Under the pieces are notes generated by a model, which had not been told where the DNA came from, did not search any database, and saw only the letters and a list, made by a program, of their open reading frames with translations. From positions 32,957,212-33,021,211 of the forward strand of contig JBAIZL010000008.1 of assembly GCA_036971475.1 (NCBI GenBank): DNA of 64,000 nucleotides. The letters are read 5' to 3'. The translations under genes were made by a program, and so were the position numbers. This stretch comes from Prosapia bicincta (taxonomy: Eukaryota; Arthropoda; Insecta; Hemiptera; Cercopidae). Of the stretch, positions 34,875-43,775 are shown one piece after another. The stretch's first letter is position 1. Each line of letters starts with the position of its first letter.

Positions 34875-35560
34875 TAATTTAGTTGCCTGATGTAATCATC
34901 TTGAATTCACTGATTAAGCTAATTTTAAAAATACCAAACTAAGTGAATATGTAATTGTTTACTTGCTGGCACGTTTCAAAACTATTGTTCCTTTTACGAA
35001 GCTAACCCTCTACTGGCGGCATTGGTTGGGTGTAAAGGCTCTAATGGGAATGGATTTATGACTGTGGAATGGGGTGGGTTGTTTAGGTTGTGTGTCATAT
35101 AATAGGTCATTCTACACACGCTTCGAAGAACACATTACCAAAAAAAAACAAACAAACCCTAAATCCAGCTAGGTAAAACTCTTAAAAAACACCCAATACA
35201 CACACACCGACATACTCACTAATTTAAATATTCTACACACATTAAAACAAAGTAAAAAGCTAACAACCTTAGAAAAGTATGAAATCTACAAACACTATAC
35301 AACAGATAAAGAAAACGTATTAAACGATCACACCCTTTGAAGACAAACAGCCTTTTCTATTATATGACACACAACTTAAACAACCCACCCCCATTCCACA
35401 GTCATAAATCCATTCCCGTTAGAGCCTTTACACCCAACCGATGCCGCCAGTAGAGGGTTAGCTTCGTAAAAGGAACGAATGTTTTGAAACGTGTCAGCAA
35501 GTAAGCAATTACGTATTCACTTAGTTAAGTATTTTTAAAATTAGCTTAATTTAGTTTTTG
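34875..35560 (+). mobile_element. PLE family A, internally deleted copy
   Basis: Inverted termini of about 190 bp (34880-35095 and 35345-35560) share GCTAACCCTCTACTGGCGGC/GATGCCGCCAGTAGAGGGTT and GAATGGGGTGGGTTGTTTAG/AAACAACCCACCCCCATTCC. Between them only the end of the GIY-YIG domain remains. The near-complete relative is at 60.70-62.97 kb. Confidence 0.85.
35100..35345 (+). pseudogene. PLE family A GIY-YIG C-terminal remnant
   Basis: Translation gives FYTRFEEHITKKKQTNPKSS (the R-E-H element), then THTDILTNLNILHTLKQSKK and TLEKYEIYKHYTTDKENVLN. The YIG part and the RT are absent. One stop interrupts (SS-stop-VKLLKN). It matches 62545-62760. Confidence 0.8.
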
Positions 35561-35847
35561 ACAAATTCCTTTGATGCGATATTTATTTAGTTAATGTTAT
35601 TTTTAGTAAACACTATTCCTCCGATAACCCTTTTTTGTCTCAACACTAGTAAGGATTAGCATTAAACTTGTAAGTTTTTAAGCGGTAAAAACTGAAATGT
35701 ATTTATCTTCAATATTTGATTTCCATTTACTAACTCATGTTCCACACACTGATAACTAAAATGTCAATTCTGTTTAACTTGAAAACACACACACCAATGA
35801 AGTTAAAGAATTCCCTACCCACTTAAGCTGAAGTTTCTACAAAAGAA

Positions 35848-36215
35848 CTCTAGGAGGTGTAGCTATTCACACGTAAGCTGGTGACCTCGAAGGGCGATCA
35901 TATGTGAGGGTAAGGGTAGAGGAAGCAAAAGAGCGTTCCACAGACATTGTAACATGTGGTATAGAATTACAAGGCTGAAAGACCGATATAAATATTATTT
36001 TATTTGTTTTGTCATAATAACCAGATCATTTACATTACGTTTTGAAAAAATTTAGTTTTATCAGTTTTCTAAACGAACGCAACCCCTGTAATTTCTTAGC
36101 AATGGACTTTGATGCAACACACACTACATAAACCAATGTTTTTGAATAGGGCTAGCTTTTTGTTTTTTATCTATCTACATGCACCAGCTTAGGAGTGAAC
36201 AGCTATACTTTACAC
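35848..36215. repeat. Dispersed repeat, copy 2
   Basis: Same unclassified repeat as at 2886-3270, same orientation, with landmarks GTAGAGGAAGCAAAAGAGCG, ATAAATATTATTTTAT and AACCAGATCATTTACATTAC. Confidence 0.7.
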
Positions 36216-36595
36216 TTCCTGATTAAATAGTGAAAAAACAACAGAAACTAAGAGCATAGTAGAAAATCCAATAAACTTTAACGAAGTTTGGAAACTCAAA
36301 TATTTTACTTTTTTATAGTACCAACATTTATAGGAAAAACTCAATGTCTAAATACACTTAAATTACTTCTAACTGTGGCGTAATGTTTAATTTATATAAA
36401 TGAAACTTCTATACCACAAATACCTTTTTCCATATACTCAAGTATGACAAAAATAATTTATTAAATTGTGATAAAGGGCTTTTCCCAATCTCTCAATTAA
36501 ATTCATTATTTATGAGATAGTTGTAGTCTTATTTTATAAAGTTAAAACACATGTATAATTGTATTTTGGTTAAAATTGAAATATGTGTAACGGTA
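36216..36595. other. Intergenic DNA, nothing recognised
   Basis: AT-rich, no gene. Confidence 0.4.
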
Positions 36596-36658
36596 ACTCT
36601 CCAAAACTGAAATATATAATAAAAACATACACAAAACTCACAAATTAATCATTTATTT

Positions 36659-36704
36659 ACTCATACGCGTTTCAATGACACAGTCATCATCGTCAGTGAT
36701 GAGT
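36659..36704 (-). ncRNA. Hammerhead ribozyme motif, PLE family D (left arm)
   Basis: On the minus strand: CTGACGA core (CUGANGA consensus), one extra T, stem II GATGAC/GTCATT, GAAA, stem III ACGCGT, A as the cleavage base, then TGAGT. Stem I is weakened by three extra bases (TCA) before the core. Confidence 0.65.
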
Positions 36705-36730
36705 TGTAAGTTAGAGTTTGTAGTAGTAAC

Positions 36731-36773
36731 ACTCACTGATGATGATGACTTTATCATTGAAACGCGTATGAGT
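36731..36773 (+). ncRNA. Hammerhead ribozyme motif, PLE family D (right arm)
   Basis: Stem I ACTCA (36731-36735) pairs perfectly with TGAGT (36769-36773). The core CTGATGA is at 36736-36742, followed by one T. Stem II is GATGA/TCATT (44-48 with 54-58 of the 367xx block). GAAA is at 36759-36762, stem III ACGCGT at 36762-36767, and the cleavage base is A36768. All catalytic core bases are canonical. The very short stem III is what is known of PLE hammerheads, which are thought to act as dimers. Confidence 0.75.
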
Positions 36774-36832
36774 AAATAAATGATTAATTTGTGATTTTTG
36801 TGTATGTTTTTATTTGTTTTTAAATAACCTCA

Positions 36833-37130
36833 CAAGCTAAGCTCAAAGAATATTTGTTTACAAATATATAACGTAAACGCAGATAATGCTTATGTCAAAT
36901 CCTAATATAGTTATAACAGTAATTATCTAACATTTTTTTACATTATTATAGCAGAATACTCGTTCAGACGTCCAAAACATTTTGGTCTTTGACTCTTATT
37001 TTTATTAGTCAGTTCATTCGTTTTTATTGGCAGTTATCATTTATCAGTGTGTTATATATATATGCTGATAAGTATTCCGTTATAGATGGAAAAATATGAT
37101 GAATAGTTATCATCTGGAGTACATTTGTTC
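36833..37130. other. Intergenic DNA, nothing recognised
   Basis: AT-rich spacer between the family D palindrome and the Penelope-type element. Confidence 0.4.
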
Positions 37131-37149
37131 ATTCTGCATTGCATAAAAA

Positions 37150-37821
37150 CGCAGTTCTGACGTTTCGGTAGAATCTCATCTAGCATTGACGAGGTGAACC
37201 CAACAACAGTTTAAGAGCGAGTGAAGAGCGCAGATAACTCTGCTCCTGTATATAGAGGAATGAAGCCACGCCCATTGATGTCAAATCACACATTGACGTC
37301 AATCCACACACACCGGAGCCAAACAATTACTGACATTCTTTTGCCTTTGTTCGCCTTTCTGTCGATAAAATCTATTGATGACACATTTCCACACTGCGGG
37401 CAAATTCGAAGTATCATCGCGTTTGTTAAGACTCCCTTGCTTCTCTATTTCGATAGCATCACGAATAATTCTAGTCCTGTAGTTTTCCACTCGAGCAATC
37501 GGAGCAAGATTGGAAATCAATGGTATGCCCCGTATCGCAGTAGTGCCTGTACAGAGCCGACGTTTTCTGCTTGTTTTTAAGGCCCAGTTTGTGCTCCTCA
37601 AGCCTAGCTGAGATACGTCTGTTTGTTTGGCCAATGTACGATTTCTTACAAACTTCACAAGAAACGCTGTAAACGCCATAGTTTTCCAAGAAGATCTTAT
37701 CTTTGGCGTTACCTTGTCGATGGTGATGTTAGGTTTGTAAACAGAACATATACCATGTACCATGCCTCCTAGTTTTCTCAGTCTCCTTCTCGGCCACGTC
37801 AACTGGAAGTATACTTTGGCG

Positions 37822-37826
<5 letters not shown>
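37150..37826 (-). mobile_element. Penelope-type PLE, 5'-truncated
   Basis: Coding and terminal sequence runs on the minus strand from the (TA)n edge at 37826 to a terminal repeat around 37150-37200. That repeat has GATTCTACCGAAACGTCAGA (minus), a GAAAC plus GTC arrangement reminiscent of a hammerhead, but the CTGATGA half reads CTAGATGA. Composition is less AT-rich than families A and B, suggesting younger age or a separate lineage. Confidence 0.75.
37299..37815 (-). pseudogene. Penelope-type GIY-YIG endonuclease (C-terminal ORF piece)
   Basis: The minus strand encodes AKVYFQLTWPRRRLRKLGGM, the linker after the RT, then with a frame change FLENYGVYSVSCEVCKKSYI and GQTNRRISARLEEHKLGLKN. This has the GVY..YIG core, the catalytic Arg (RLEEH) and the C-x-x-C between GIY and YIG that is typical of PLE endonucleases. 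A further frame change leads to SLNKRDDTSNLPAVWKCVIN. At least two frameshifts interrupt it. The RT is missing. Confidence 0.85.

Positions 37827-37881
<55 letters not shown>
37827..37881. repeat. (TA)n microsatellite
   Basis: About 27 TA units between the Penelope-type remnant and the family H palindrome. Confidence 0.97.
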
Positions 37882-37883
<2 letters not shown>

Positions 37884-37959
37884 CTTAGCAACACTGTTTT
37901 CTTATATTCACTTGTTACTTTCACTATATGTACTTAAACAAGAATCATACTTGGTATTT

Positions 37960-38004
37960 GTGCGAGTTATCTTTCAAAGATTGATAGTATCTTCATTGTC
38001 GAGC
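37960..38004 (-). ncRNA. Hammerhead-like motif, PLE family H (left arm)
   Basis: Inverted copy of the motif at 38021-38075 with small differences (stem III AGATAACT, loop shortened by about 8 bases). The core TCGACAAT is kept. Confidence 0.5.
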
Positions 38005-38020
38005 ATCAACTCTACAGTTG

Positions 38021-38075
38021 ATGCTCGACAATGAAGATGCTATCATGCTATCAATCTTTGAAAGTTAACTCGCAT
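38021..38075 (+). ncRNA. Hammerhead-like motif, PLE family H (right arm)
   Basis: Stem I ATGC (38021-38024) with GCAT (38072-38075). The core is TCGACAAT (38025-38032), stem II GAAGAT/ATCTTT (38033-38038 with 38054-38059), GAAA at 38060-38063, self-complementary stem III AGTTAACT (38063-38070), and cleavage base C38071. Positions 3 and 8 are U and A in place of C and G. Confidence 0.6.
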
Positions 38076-38118
38076 AAATACCAAGTAAGATTCTTGTTTA
38101 AGTACATATAGTGAAAGC

Positions 38119-38121
<3 letters not shown>

Positions 38122-38182
<61 letters not shown>
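38122..38182. repeat. (TA)n microsatellite
   Basis: About 30 TA units between the family H and family G palindromes. Confidence 0.97.
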
Positions 38183-38188
<6 letters not shown>

Positions 38189-38229
38189 CAACACAGGTTA
38201 TTCAAATACAAGAATATTTATTATTTTAT

Positions 38230-38274
38230 ATCCAAAGCTTTTCGTTGGCAAACAGTACCAACATCATCAGGAAT
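38230..38274 (-). ncRNA. Hammerhead ribozyme motif, PLE family G (left arm)
   Basis: Identical on the minus strand to the motif at 38324-38368. Confidence 0.75.
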
Positions 38275-38323
38275 GAAAATTACAATAATGTAAGCTATAG
38301 GCCTCATCATTATTGTAATTTTC

Positions 38324-38368
38324 ATTCCTGATGATGTTGGTACTGTTTGCCAACGAAAAGCTTTGGAT
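38324..38368 (+). ncRNA. Hammerhead ribozyme motif, PLE family G (right arm)
   Basis: Stem I ATTC (38324-38327) with GGAT (38365-38368, one G-U pair). The canonical core CTGATGA is at 38328-38334, followed by one extra T. Stem II is a perfect five-pair helix GTTGG/CCAAC (38336-38340 with 38350-38354) with a 9-base loop. GAAA is at 38355-38358, self-complementary stem III AAGCTT at 38358-38363, and the cleavage base is T38364. This is the cleanest hammerhead in the window. Confidence 0.8.
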
Positions 38369-38448
38369 ATAAAATAATAAATATTCTTGTATTTGAATAA
38401 CCTGTGTTGTTTTAAATTATTAAACAAGAAAACGTATTGTATTATATA

Positions 38449-39234
38449 TAGGGATGGGCCGATTCCGATTCTCGATTCCAGGAATCGTCGATTCTAGGTG
38501 GTATCGAGGAATCGTCGATACTCGATTCTTCATTCATAAAAGTGTCGGTTCCGATTCCTATTTTGTTAACTATTAAAATATGCGTTTGGAGTAATTTATT
38601 ACCAAACAAATTTATTATATTTGTGTGGAAAAATAATTAATTACCAACTATGTCTTATTTATGTATTAGTTGATTTGAATGAATTAAATGATTAAAGTAA
38701 ACGAAAATATTATTATTTATGAAACAACTGCAATCAAGATCGTAACCATTTCTGGTCGTTTGACATCGCTCGTCTCTCTCTCTCACTAGAGTGGGTTCGA
38801 TACTCTCTTTTGCTCTCTCTCCCCCACGTGTCTTACTGCCACTGATTTATAGATATCAGAACAAAACACAAAAAAGTACAGTAAAAACTCGATTAACCGT
38901 CACCGTCGGAACCGTGGCCATGACGGTTGAGCGAGTAGACGGATAACAGAAACTCTGTATTATTCCTCCGAAACTTAACCTTAATAAATTATATTATAGA
39001 CAGATATCACTCTCACGGTTGAAGGTTTTGTGTAGCCTATTACATTAAAACGGACCTTTTAAAAGGTTTTGCCATATGACCAAGATGTTAACTAAATTAA
39101 TTATTGGAGAACTAGCATGTAAGCTAATATAACTTGAAAGAATCGAGAATCGAGTAAAGAATCGAGAATCGAAAGGAAAATTTTAGAATCGGAATCGGAA
39201 TCGGAATCGAAAATTTTAGGAATCGGCCCATCCC

Positions 39235-39236
<2 letters not shown>
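38449..39236. mobile_element. Non-autonomous hAT element (MITE), 788 bp
   Basis: 18-bp perfect terminal inverted repeats TAGGGATGGGCCGATTCC are flanked by a perfect 8-bp target duplication ATTATATA (38441-38448 and 39237-39244), inside a (TA)n tract. Both subterminal regions are packed with GATTC/GAATC words (left: TCGATTCCAGGAATCGTCGA; right: GGAATCGGAATCGGAATCGA), the usual form of hAT transposase binding clusters. There is no coding capacity. An internal piece from 38879 (CAGTAAAAACTCGATTAACC) resembles a pogo/Tigger end, but no partner was found. Confidence 0.9.

Positions 39237-39273
<37 letters not shown>
39237..39273. repeat. (TA)n microsatellite
   Basis: TA run between the hAT MITE and the next family B array. 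Confidence 0.95.
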
Positions 39274-39276
<3 letters not shown>

Positions 39277-39337
39277 GTTAATAAATTACCAATTTTGAGT
39301 AATTTTATCCACCATTAAGTGCAATAATTTTACCTTG

Positions 39338-39380
39338 AGTGATGAGGCACCTTTCGGTCTTTGACCATTGTCGAATCACT
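39338..39380 (-). ncRNA. Hammerhead-like motif, PLE family B (array copy 1)
   Basis: Same elements as at 39604-39646, read on the minus strand. Confidence 0.55.
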
Positions 39381-39552
39381 GATTGTTCTCTGAGGTTAAT
39401 ATATTTACGGTACAGTTGTTTACCTTGGTAGGTATTAAATTCCTGATATTTAATATTATCCATTGCTTTTCCGTTGCACTGACTTTATGAAGTTAATAAA
39501 TTACCAATTTTGAGTAATTTTATCCACCATTAAGTGCAATAATTTTACCTTG

Positions 39553-39593
39553 AGTGATGAGGCACCTTTCGGTCTTTGACCATTGTCGAATCA
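39553..39593 (-). ncRNA. Hammerhead-like motif, PLE family B (array copy 2, cut at stem I)
   Basis: Minus-strand copy that ends within the stem I strand at the palindrome junction. Confidence 0.45.
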
Positions 39594-39603
39594 GAGAACA
39601 ATC

Positions 39604-39646
39604 AGTGATTCGACAATGGTCAAAGACCGAAAGGTGCCTCATCACT
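39604..39646 (+). ncRNA. Hammerhead-like motif, PLE family B (array copy 3)
   Basis: Stem I AGTGAT/ATCACT (39604-39609 with 39641-39646), six perfect pairs. The core is TCGACAAT (39610-39617), stem II GGTC/GACC with an AAA loop (39618-39628), GAAA at 39629-39632, stem III AGGTGCCT at 39632-39639, and cleavage base C39640. All three helices close exactly; only the heptamer departs from consensus (U3, C4, A8). Confidence 0.6.
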
Positions 39647-39760
39647 CAAGGTAAAATTATTGCACTTAATGGTGGATAAAATTACTCAAAATTGGTAATT
39701 TATTAACTTCATAAAGTCAGTGCAACGGAAAAGCAATGGATAATATTAAATATCAGGAAT

Positions 39761-42700
39761 ATATATATATATATATATACACCCAGTATTTATATAATAA
39801 ATTACACTTTTTATGTAAATTTGTATATGTAAAAGTGTATATATTGAGAGAGTATTTTTGTGTGTAATTGAATTAAATTTGTTTACAAGTGTGAAAGTGA
39901 CACACTCGTCGTATTACTATCAAACTAAATATTTCTTTGTTTAATCACTTCAAAGTTCTAACCTATATGCATGAAAAACATTTTATTATATAAGATGGTA
40001 ATTAAATAATTGTTGCATATTATATATTATTAATTACGCGTTTTTCAATTTCTGAATTAATTCCAGTTAATAATCAAGGGGTATTTATGAGAGATACTTT
40101 TCACACCTTAATATATGAAAAACCAGGTTTTTGAAAATTAAGGTAGAGAGAGGAATACAAATTCAGAATTAAAAAATATGATTTTTTGAGATGGAAATGA
40201 GAAAAAATTCAGTAAGTTAATGAATGATTTTACCAACAATCTACTCTTGACAGTATTAGCCGCTGGCGATGGCGGGTTAACTGTAACAGCATTCTAACTG
40301 ACTACACCACATCCCTACCCAGCTACAGACCCATTCCTATTTTACTATAAATCAAAGTATAGTAAGTTTTCATGATGTGTTCAAAAATTTTGGTATATTA
40401 CTCCAATTAATAACTTTCTTTTTTGAATGACCTTTCTAGGATAAAAAAAATTTAAAATCTCTAATTAAATAAAAATAACAATGATAAAAACTTTAGAGCT
40501 TCTAAAGTCAAAACTTTTAAGGGAAGGAACTATGGAAGTAGCTTAGACTGCATTTCTCCTGACTTTATTCTCAAAATAAAATGAGGCTTAGTTGATAGGG
40601 GTAATTTATCGCAATAACATATCAGTTTAATAGTTATAAATAGGTAAAAATTATGTATCTTTATCTACATAAAATTTTTAAAACTGAGAAATGCAACAGT
40701 ATATAGTATTGTTTTATTTAAATAATCCTCATAAAGACTTTTATAATTTATTTTTAGTTTTTAAAAACCAAATCTTACTTGGAAATCTTTTTTTTTGTTT
40801 CAGGTTTTTGTAGTCTGAAGCCCAGAGCTTGCAGACAGCAGGTCAGTGTTAGTTTAAGCCCGAGTCCGTTATAAAAAGAAATAATTACGCGTTTCGCTGT
40901 CGTGAAATTTACGTGCATGTTAGCAAGTAGTAGTCATGTCAGCTAACCAGTGTATCCATCACTATCGTTGTTTGATTTTGTTTCCTTTTTTAAAGATGGC
41001 TAAAACCAAAAAGGTTTCATCTTAAATCATTTAAATACTGCAGATACCAGGGTGGTTTTATCATGGGCCTCATTTGGCCTATATGTACTTTCTCTTTCAG
41101 GTACCTTTATGTTTTCAGCTGTTTTTTTTTTTTACTTTTCAGGTATTTTTTTAAAATTTCAGATCCGGAGAAGCCCACCCCCTCAGTTAATGTTAAGTTA
41201 GTTTTAAGTTACCACTCCTGTCTCTGCTTCCCAGTAATGCAAAGATGTGATGGAGTTCCCTGAAATGTAATGGAATAGAAGCTCAGATCGGTTCGCCGTT
41301 GATGCACAGTATCTATAAACGGTATCGGTTCCTTTATCCCACCATCCCTCCTTTTTCTGTTTCATTACATTTCTCTCATTTATTTCAAATTGTTTCTCAT
41401 CTTAATTTTACACTAAAGTTTAATATCACCTGATTTTTCATAACCAATTTTATAATACAAATAAAACAATATAATTATTTATGTAACATTTAAAACATAA
41501 TCGTTTTCAAAGGAATGAATAGTAATATTTTTATTATGTTAAAAATTTAATGCACAAAACATATTAAAAATTTAATGCATATACTACTTCTAAATCAAAT
41601 ATTAAATCAATTAAATATATTATTTTTATATAATTTTTAAAGCAAATATTAAATTAATCAGAAATTGAAATTAAAACCTATACAAGTTTATAATTTTAGC
41701 CAATATGTCTTTGTGTATAATGTTAATTTATTTGTCCCTATATGACGACTTAAAGTTGAGTTTCCAATACTGAGAGCAAATTGCGTTGTACACTGTGCAA
41801 TGTTCAGTAGAAATATATAGCTATATAAGATAATTGGTTAAAACATTGTCGCAATTCTGGGTTACTTTTTGGGAATACTTTGGGTGCAAACTGAATACGA
41901 AGACTAACTGGACAGAGTGGATCATGACTGTAACGCTCTGGTAAAAACGTGGTATTCAGGGTAAAGAAGGATAACAATAATAAATCTGGCTATATATATA
42001 TATATTGGTCTTGTTGTATAGCAAGTGTTGGGAGGTATTTATGTTTGTAGGATTTGTAGATTTTTTGTCTGTAGGTTATAATTTCTTGAGATTTTTGCTT
42101 TTGGTTAAAAGCAAGCCTGAATATTGCTTTTGTTGTACAGCATGGCATGGCAGTATTGGGATGCTTTTATATTTGTCGTGTAGGGTGTCTCATCTTTTGT
42201 CCATTTATAAGTCATCTGTTAGGTTTAGTTTAGTAGGTCAGGGGCTGTTTTAACCTATTGTATTCTATATACCTTCTACAAGAACAGGTACTAGTATATG
42301 TTTTATACTCAAATTGCTTTCAGTATGGATCTCAGTTTAGTTCACTCTTGTATTAAAAGAAATAACATTTAAAAACTTAATTAAAAATAAGGATTAATAA
42401 ATAATTTTAAAAAACAAATTAAAAAAATAATAATATATATGTATCAGTAGTTATAAAAAACTTGTGTTACAAATGAGACTAAAATATTAAAATATTCTAT
42501 TGAAATTATAATATGCAATAAAAAACCAACAAATAAAGAAAACTAAATAAATGTGTATAGAAAACAAATCTTCAATTAGATATAAAAGTAATTATTTCTT
42601 TCTTTACATTAAAAAAATGTTAATTTAAATAAACAGAACAAGTATATAAACTCAATTTTAGGCTGGCATGTTCTGATTAATATTAAAAATAACAATGGTT

Positions 42701-43189
42701 GTCAATTTTATTGGGTGATGTAAACTTATGAATGACAAGTAAAAAAATTCTATAATTAGATTTAAATTAATCCGAAGATGTATAAGGGAGTCCCCATGGT
42801 TGGCTGACATGTACTTTTAGAATAAACTCTAGTTGTAAGTCTTGCTCATATTTCATGTACAACAATCCAAACAGATTTTTATATAATAATTCAAAAATAA
42901 GTTTTTATAAATCTAAAACGTTGACATACAAAAAATAATCAGTTAAAAATAACAGATACATAATAAATTACAGTAGTCTTTGAGAAGCCTGAAGTTTTTA
43001 CAATTATGTTCAGTAATTATTATTCATAAATAAAAATAGTATATAAATAAACATGCGTACATATAATTAAACATGTTCTAGTATTTAGTTGAACATTATG
43101 AATAACAATTTCTGCAAAATTTAATATGACACTATTTTTATAGACAGTTTGACTCGAATATGTTACACAAAGGATACAAAATGTATTTT
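39761..43189. other. Intergenic DNA, largely featureless
   Basis: AT-rich with no supported gene. The open stretches at 41063-41263 and 42005-42253 have no recognisable motifs. A tract TTTTTTTTGTTTCAG at about 40789-40803 looks like a splice acceptor, but no coding exon follows. A short TA run is at 41992-42004. Confidence 0.4.
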
Positions 43190-43410
43190 ATTACATTAGG
43201 TAGTATTAGGGAAAGAAGAGACTGGATTCTGCATCAGAATTATCTATTATACGGTTAGAGTACATTTATAAATAAAAAATATTTAGATTAGGTAGTTTTA
43301 GGACATTAACATTAGTTCTGCATCAGGTTCCATTAGAATAATATTAGAGTACATTTATAACCGAAAACATCATTGTATTAGGTAGTTTTAGAGAAAGAAA
43401 ATAAAGGTTT
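43190..43410. repeat. 91-bp repeat, left diverged block
   Basis: Words TAGGTAGTTTTAG..., GGATTCTGCATCAG and GTTAGAGTACATTTATAA recur here in the same order as in the 91-bp units at 46370-47060, but more diverged. This places the 57-bp array inside a once-continuous 91-bp array. Confidence 0.7.
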
Positions 43411-43429
43411 ACTATTACTGTAGCATCTA

Positions 43430-43775
43430 GTGTAATGACATGGTAAACTAGTTAAGTGTTAAATATACTCAACTTGGGAGCATCTGGTGGGGTGGCATTG
43501 TAAACTAGTTAAGTGTTAAATATACTCAACTTGGGAGCATCTAGTGTAGTGACATTGTAAACTAGTTAAGTGTTAAATATACTCAACTTGGGAGCATCTA
43601 GTGTAGTGACATTGTAAACTAGTTAAGTGTTAAATATACTCAACTTGGGAGCATCTAGTGTAGTGACATTGTAAACTAGTTAAGTGTTAAATATACTCAA
43701 CTTGGGAGCATCTAGTGTAGTGACATTGTAAACTAGTTAAGTGTTAAATATACTCAACTTGGGAGCATCTAGTGG
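43430..43775. repeat. 57-bp repeat, homogeneous block (about 6 copies)
   Basis: Units of exactly 57 bp (CTTGGGAGCATCTAGTG at 43473, 43530 and onwards) with TGTAAACTAGTTAAGTGTTA. The four central copies are identical, so the block is recent. It merges into the larger diverged 57-bp array. Confidence 0.93.

Larger units (their letters stand above)
36600..36832. mobile_element. PLE family D terminal palindrome
   Basis: Near-perfect arms: ATTAATCATTTATTTACTCA and TACGCGTTTCAATGA on the left against TCATTGAAACGCGTATGAGT and AAATAAATGATTAATTTGTG on the right, meeting near 36713. No coding sequence lies between them. Each arm holds one hammerhead motif, in opposite orientation. Confidence 0.9.
37882..38121. 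mobile_element. PLE family H terminal palindrome
   Basis: Arms 37918-38006 and 38016-38117 are nearly identical inverted copies (ATGTACTTAAACAAGAATC, GGTATTTGTGCGAGTTATCT and GTCGAGCATCAACT against their complements). The centre is within 10 bp of 38011. Both outer edges abut (TA)n tracts. Confidence 0.9.
38183..38416. mobile_element. PLE family G terminal palindrome
   Basis: Near-perfect arms, TTAAAACAACACAGGTTATT to TTACAATAATG on the left and the complement ending AATAACCTGTGTTGTTTTAA on the right, with a short spacer near 38290-38300. No coding sequence is inside. It abuts (TA)n on its left. Confidence 0.9.
39274..39760. mobile_element. PLE family B terminal array (direct plus inverted copies)
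   Basis: Two direct copies of the family B end (39274-39395 and 39480-39593) are followed by one inverted copy (39600-39735). All share TTATCCACCATTAAGTGCAA, TTTTACCTTGAGTGATGAGG and CACCTTTCGGTCTTTGACCA. The copies are almost identical, so this is one of the youngest insertions here. Its outer edges run into (TA)n. Confidence 0.9.

Noticed and set aside
37221..37580. Plus-strand open frame of 119 codons
   Set aside because: It lies opposite the clear GIY-YIG coding sequence on the minus strand.
38879..38960. pogo/Tigger-like end inside the hAT MITE
   Set aside because: Only one end-like stretch is present; without an inverted partner or TA borders it cannot be supported as an insertion.
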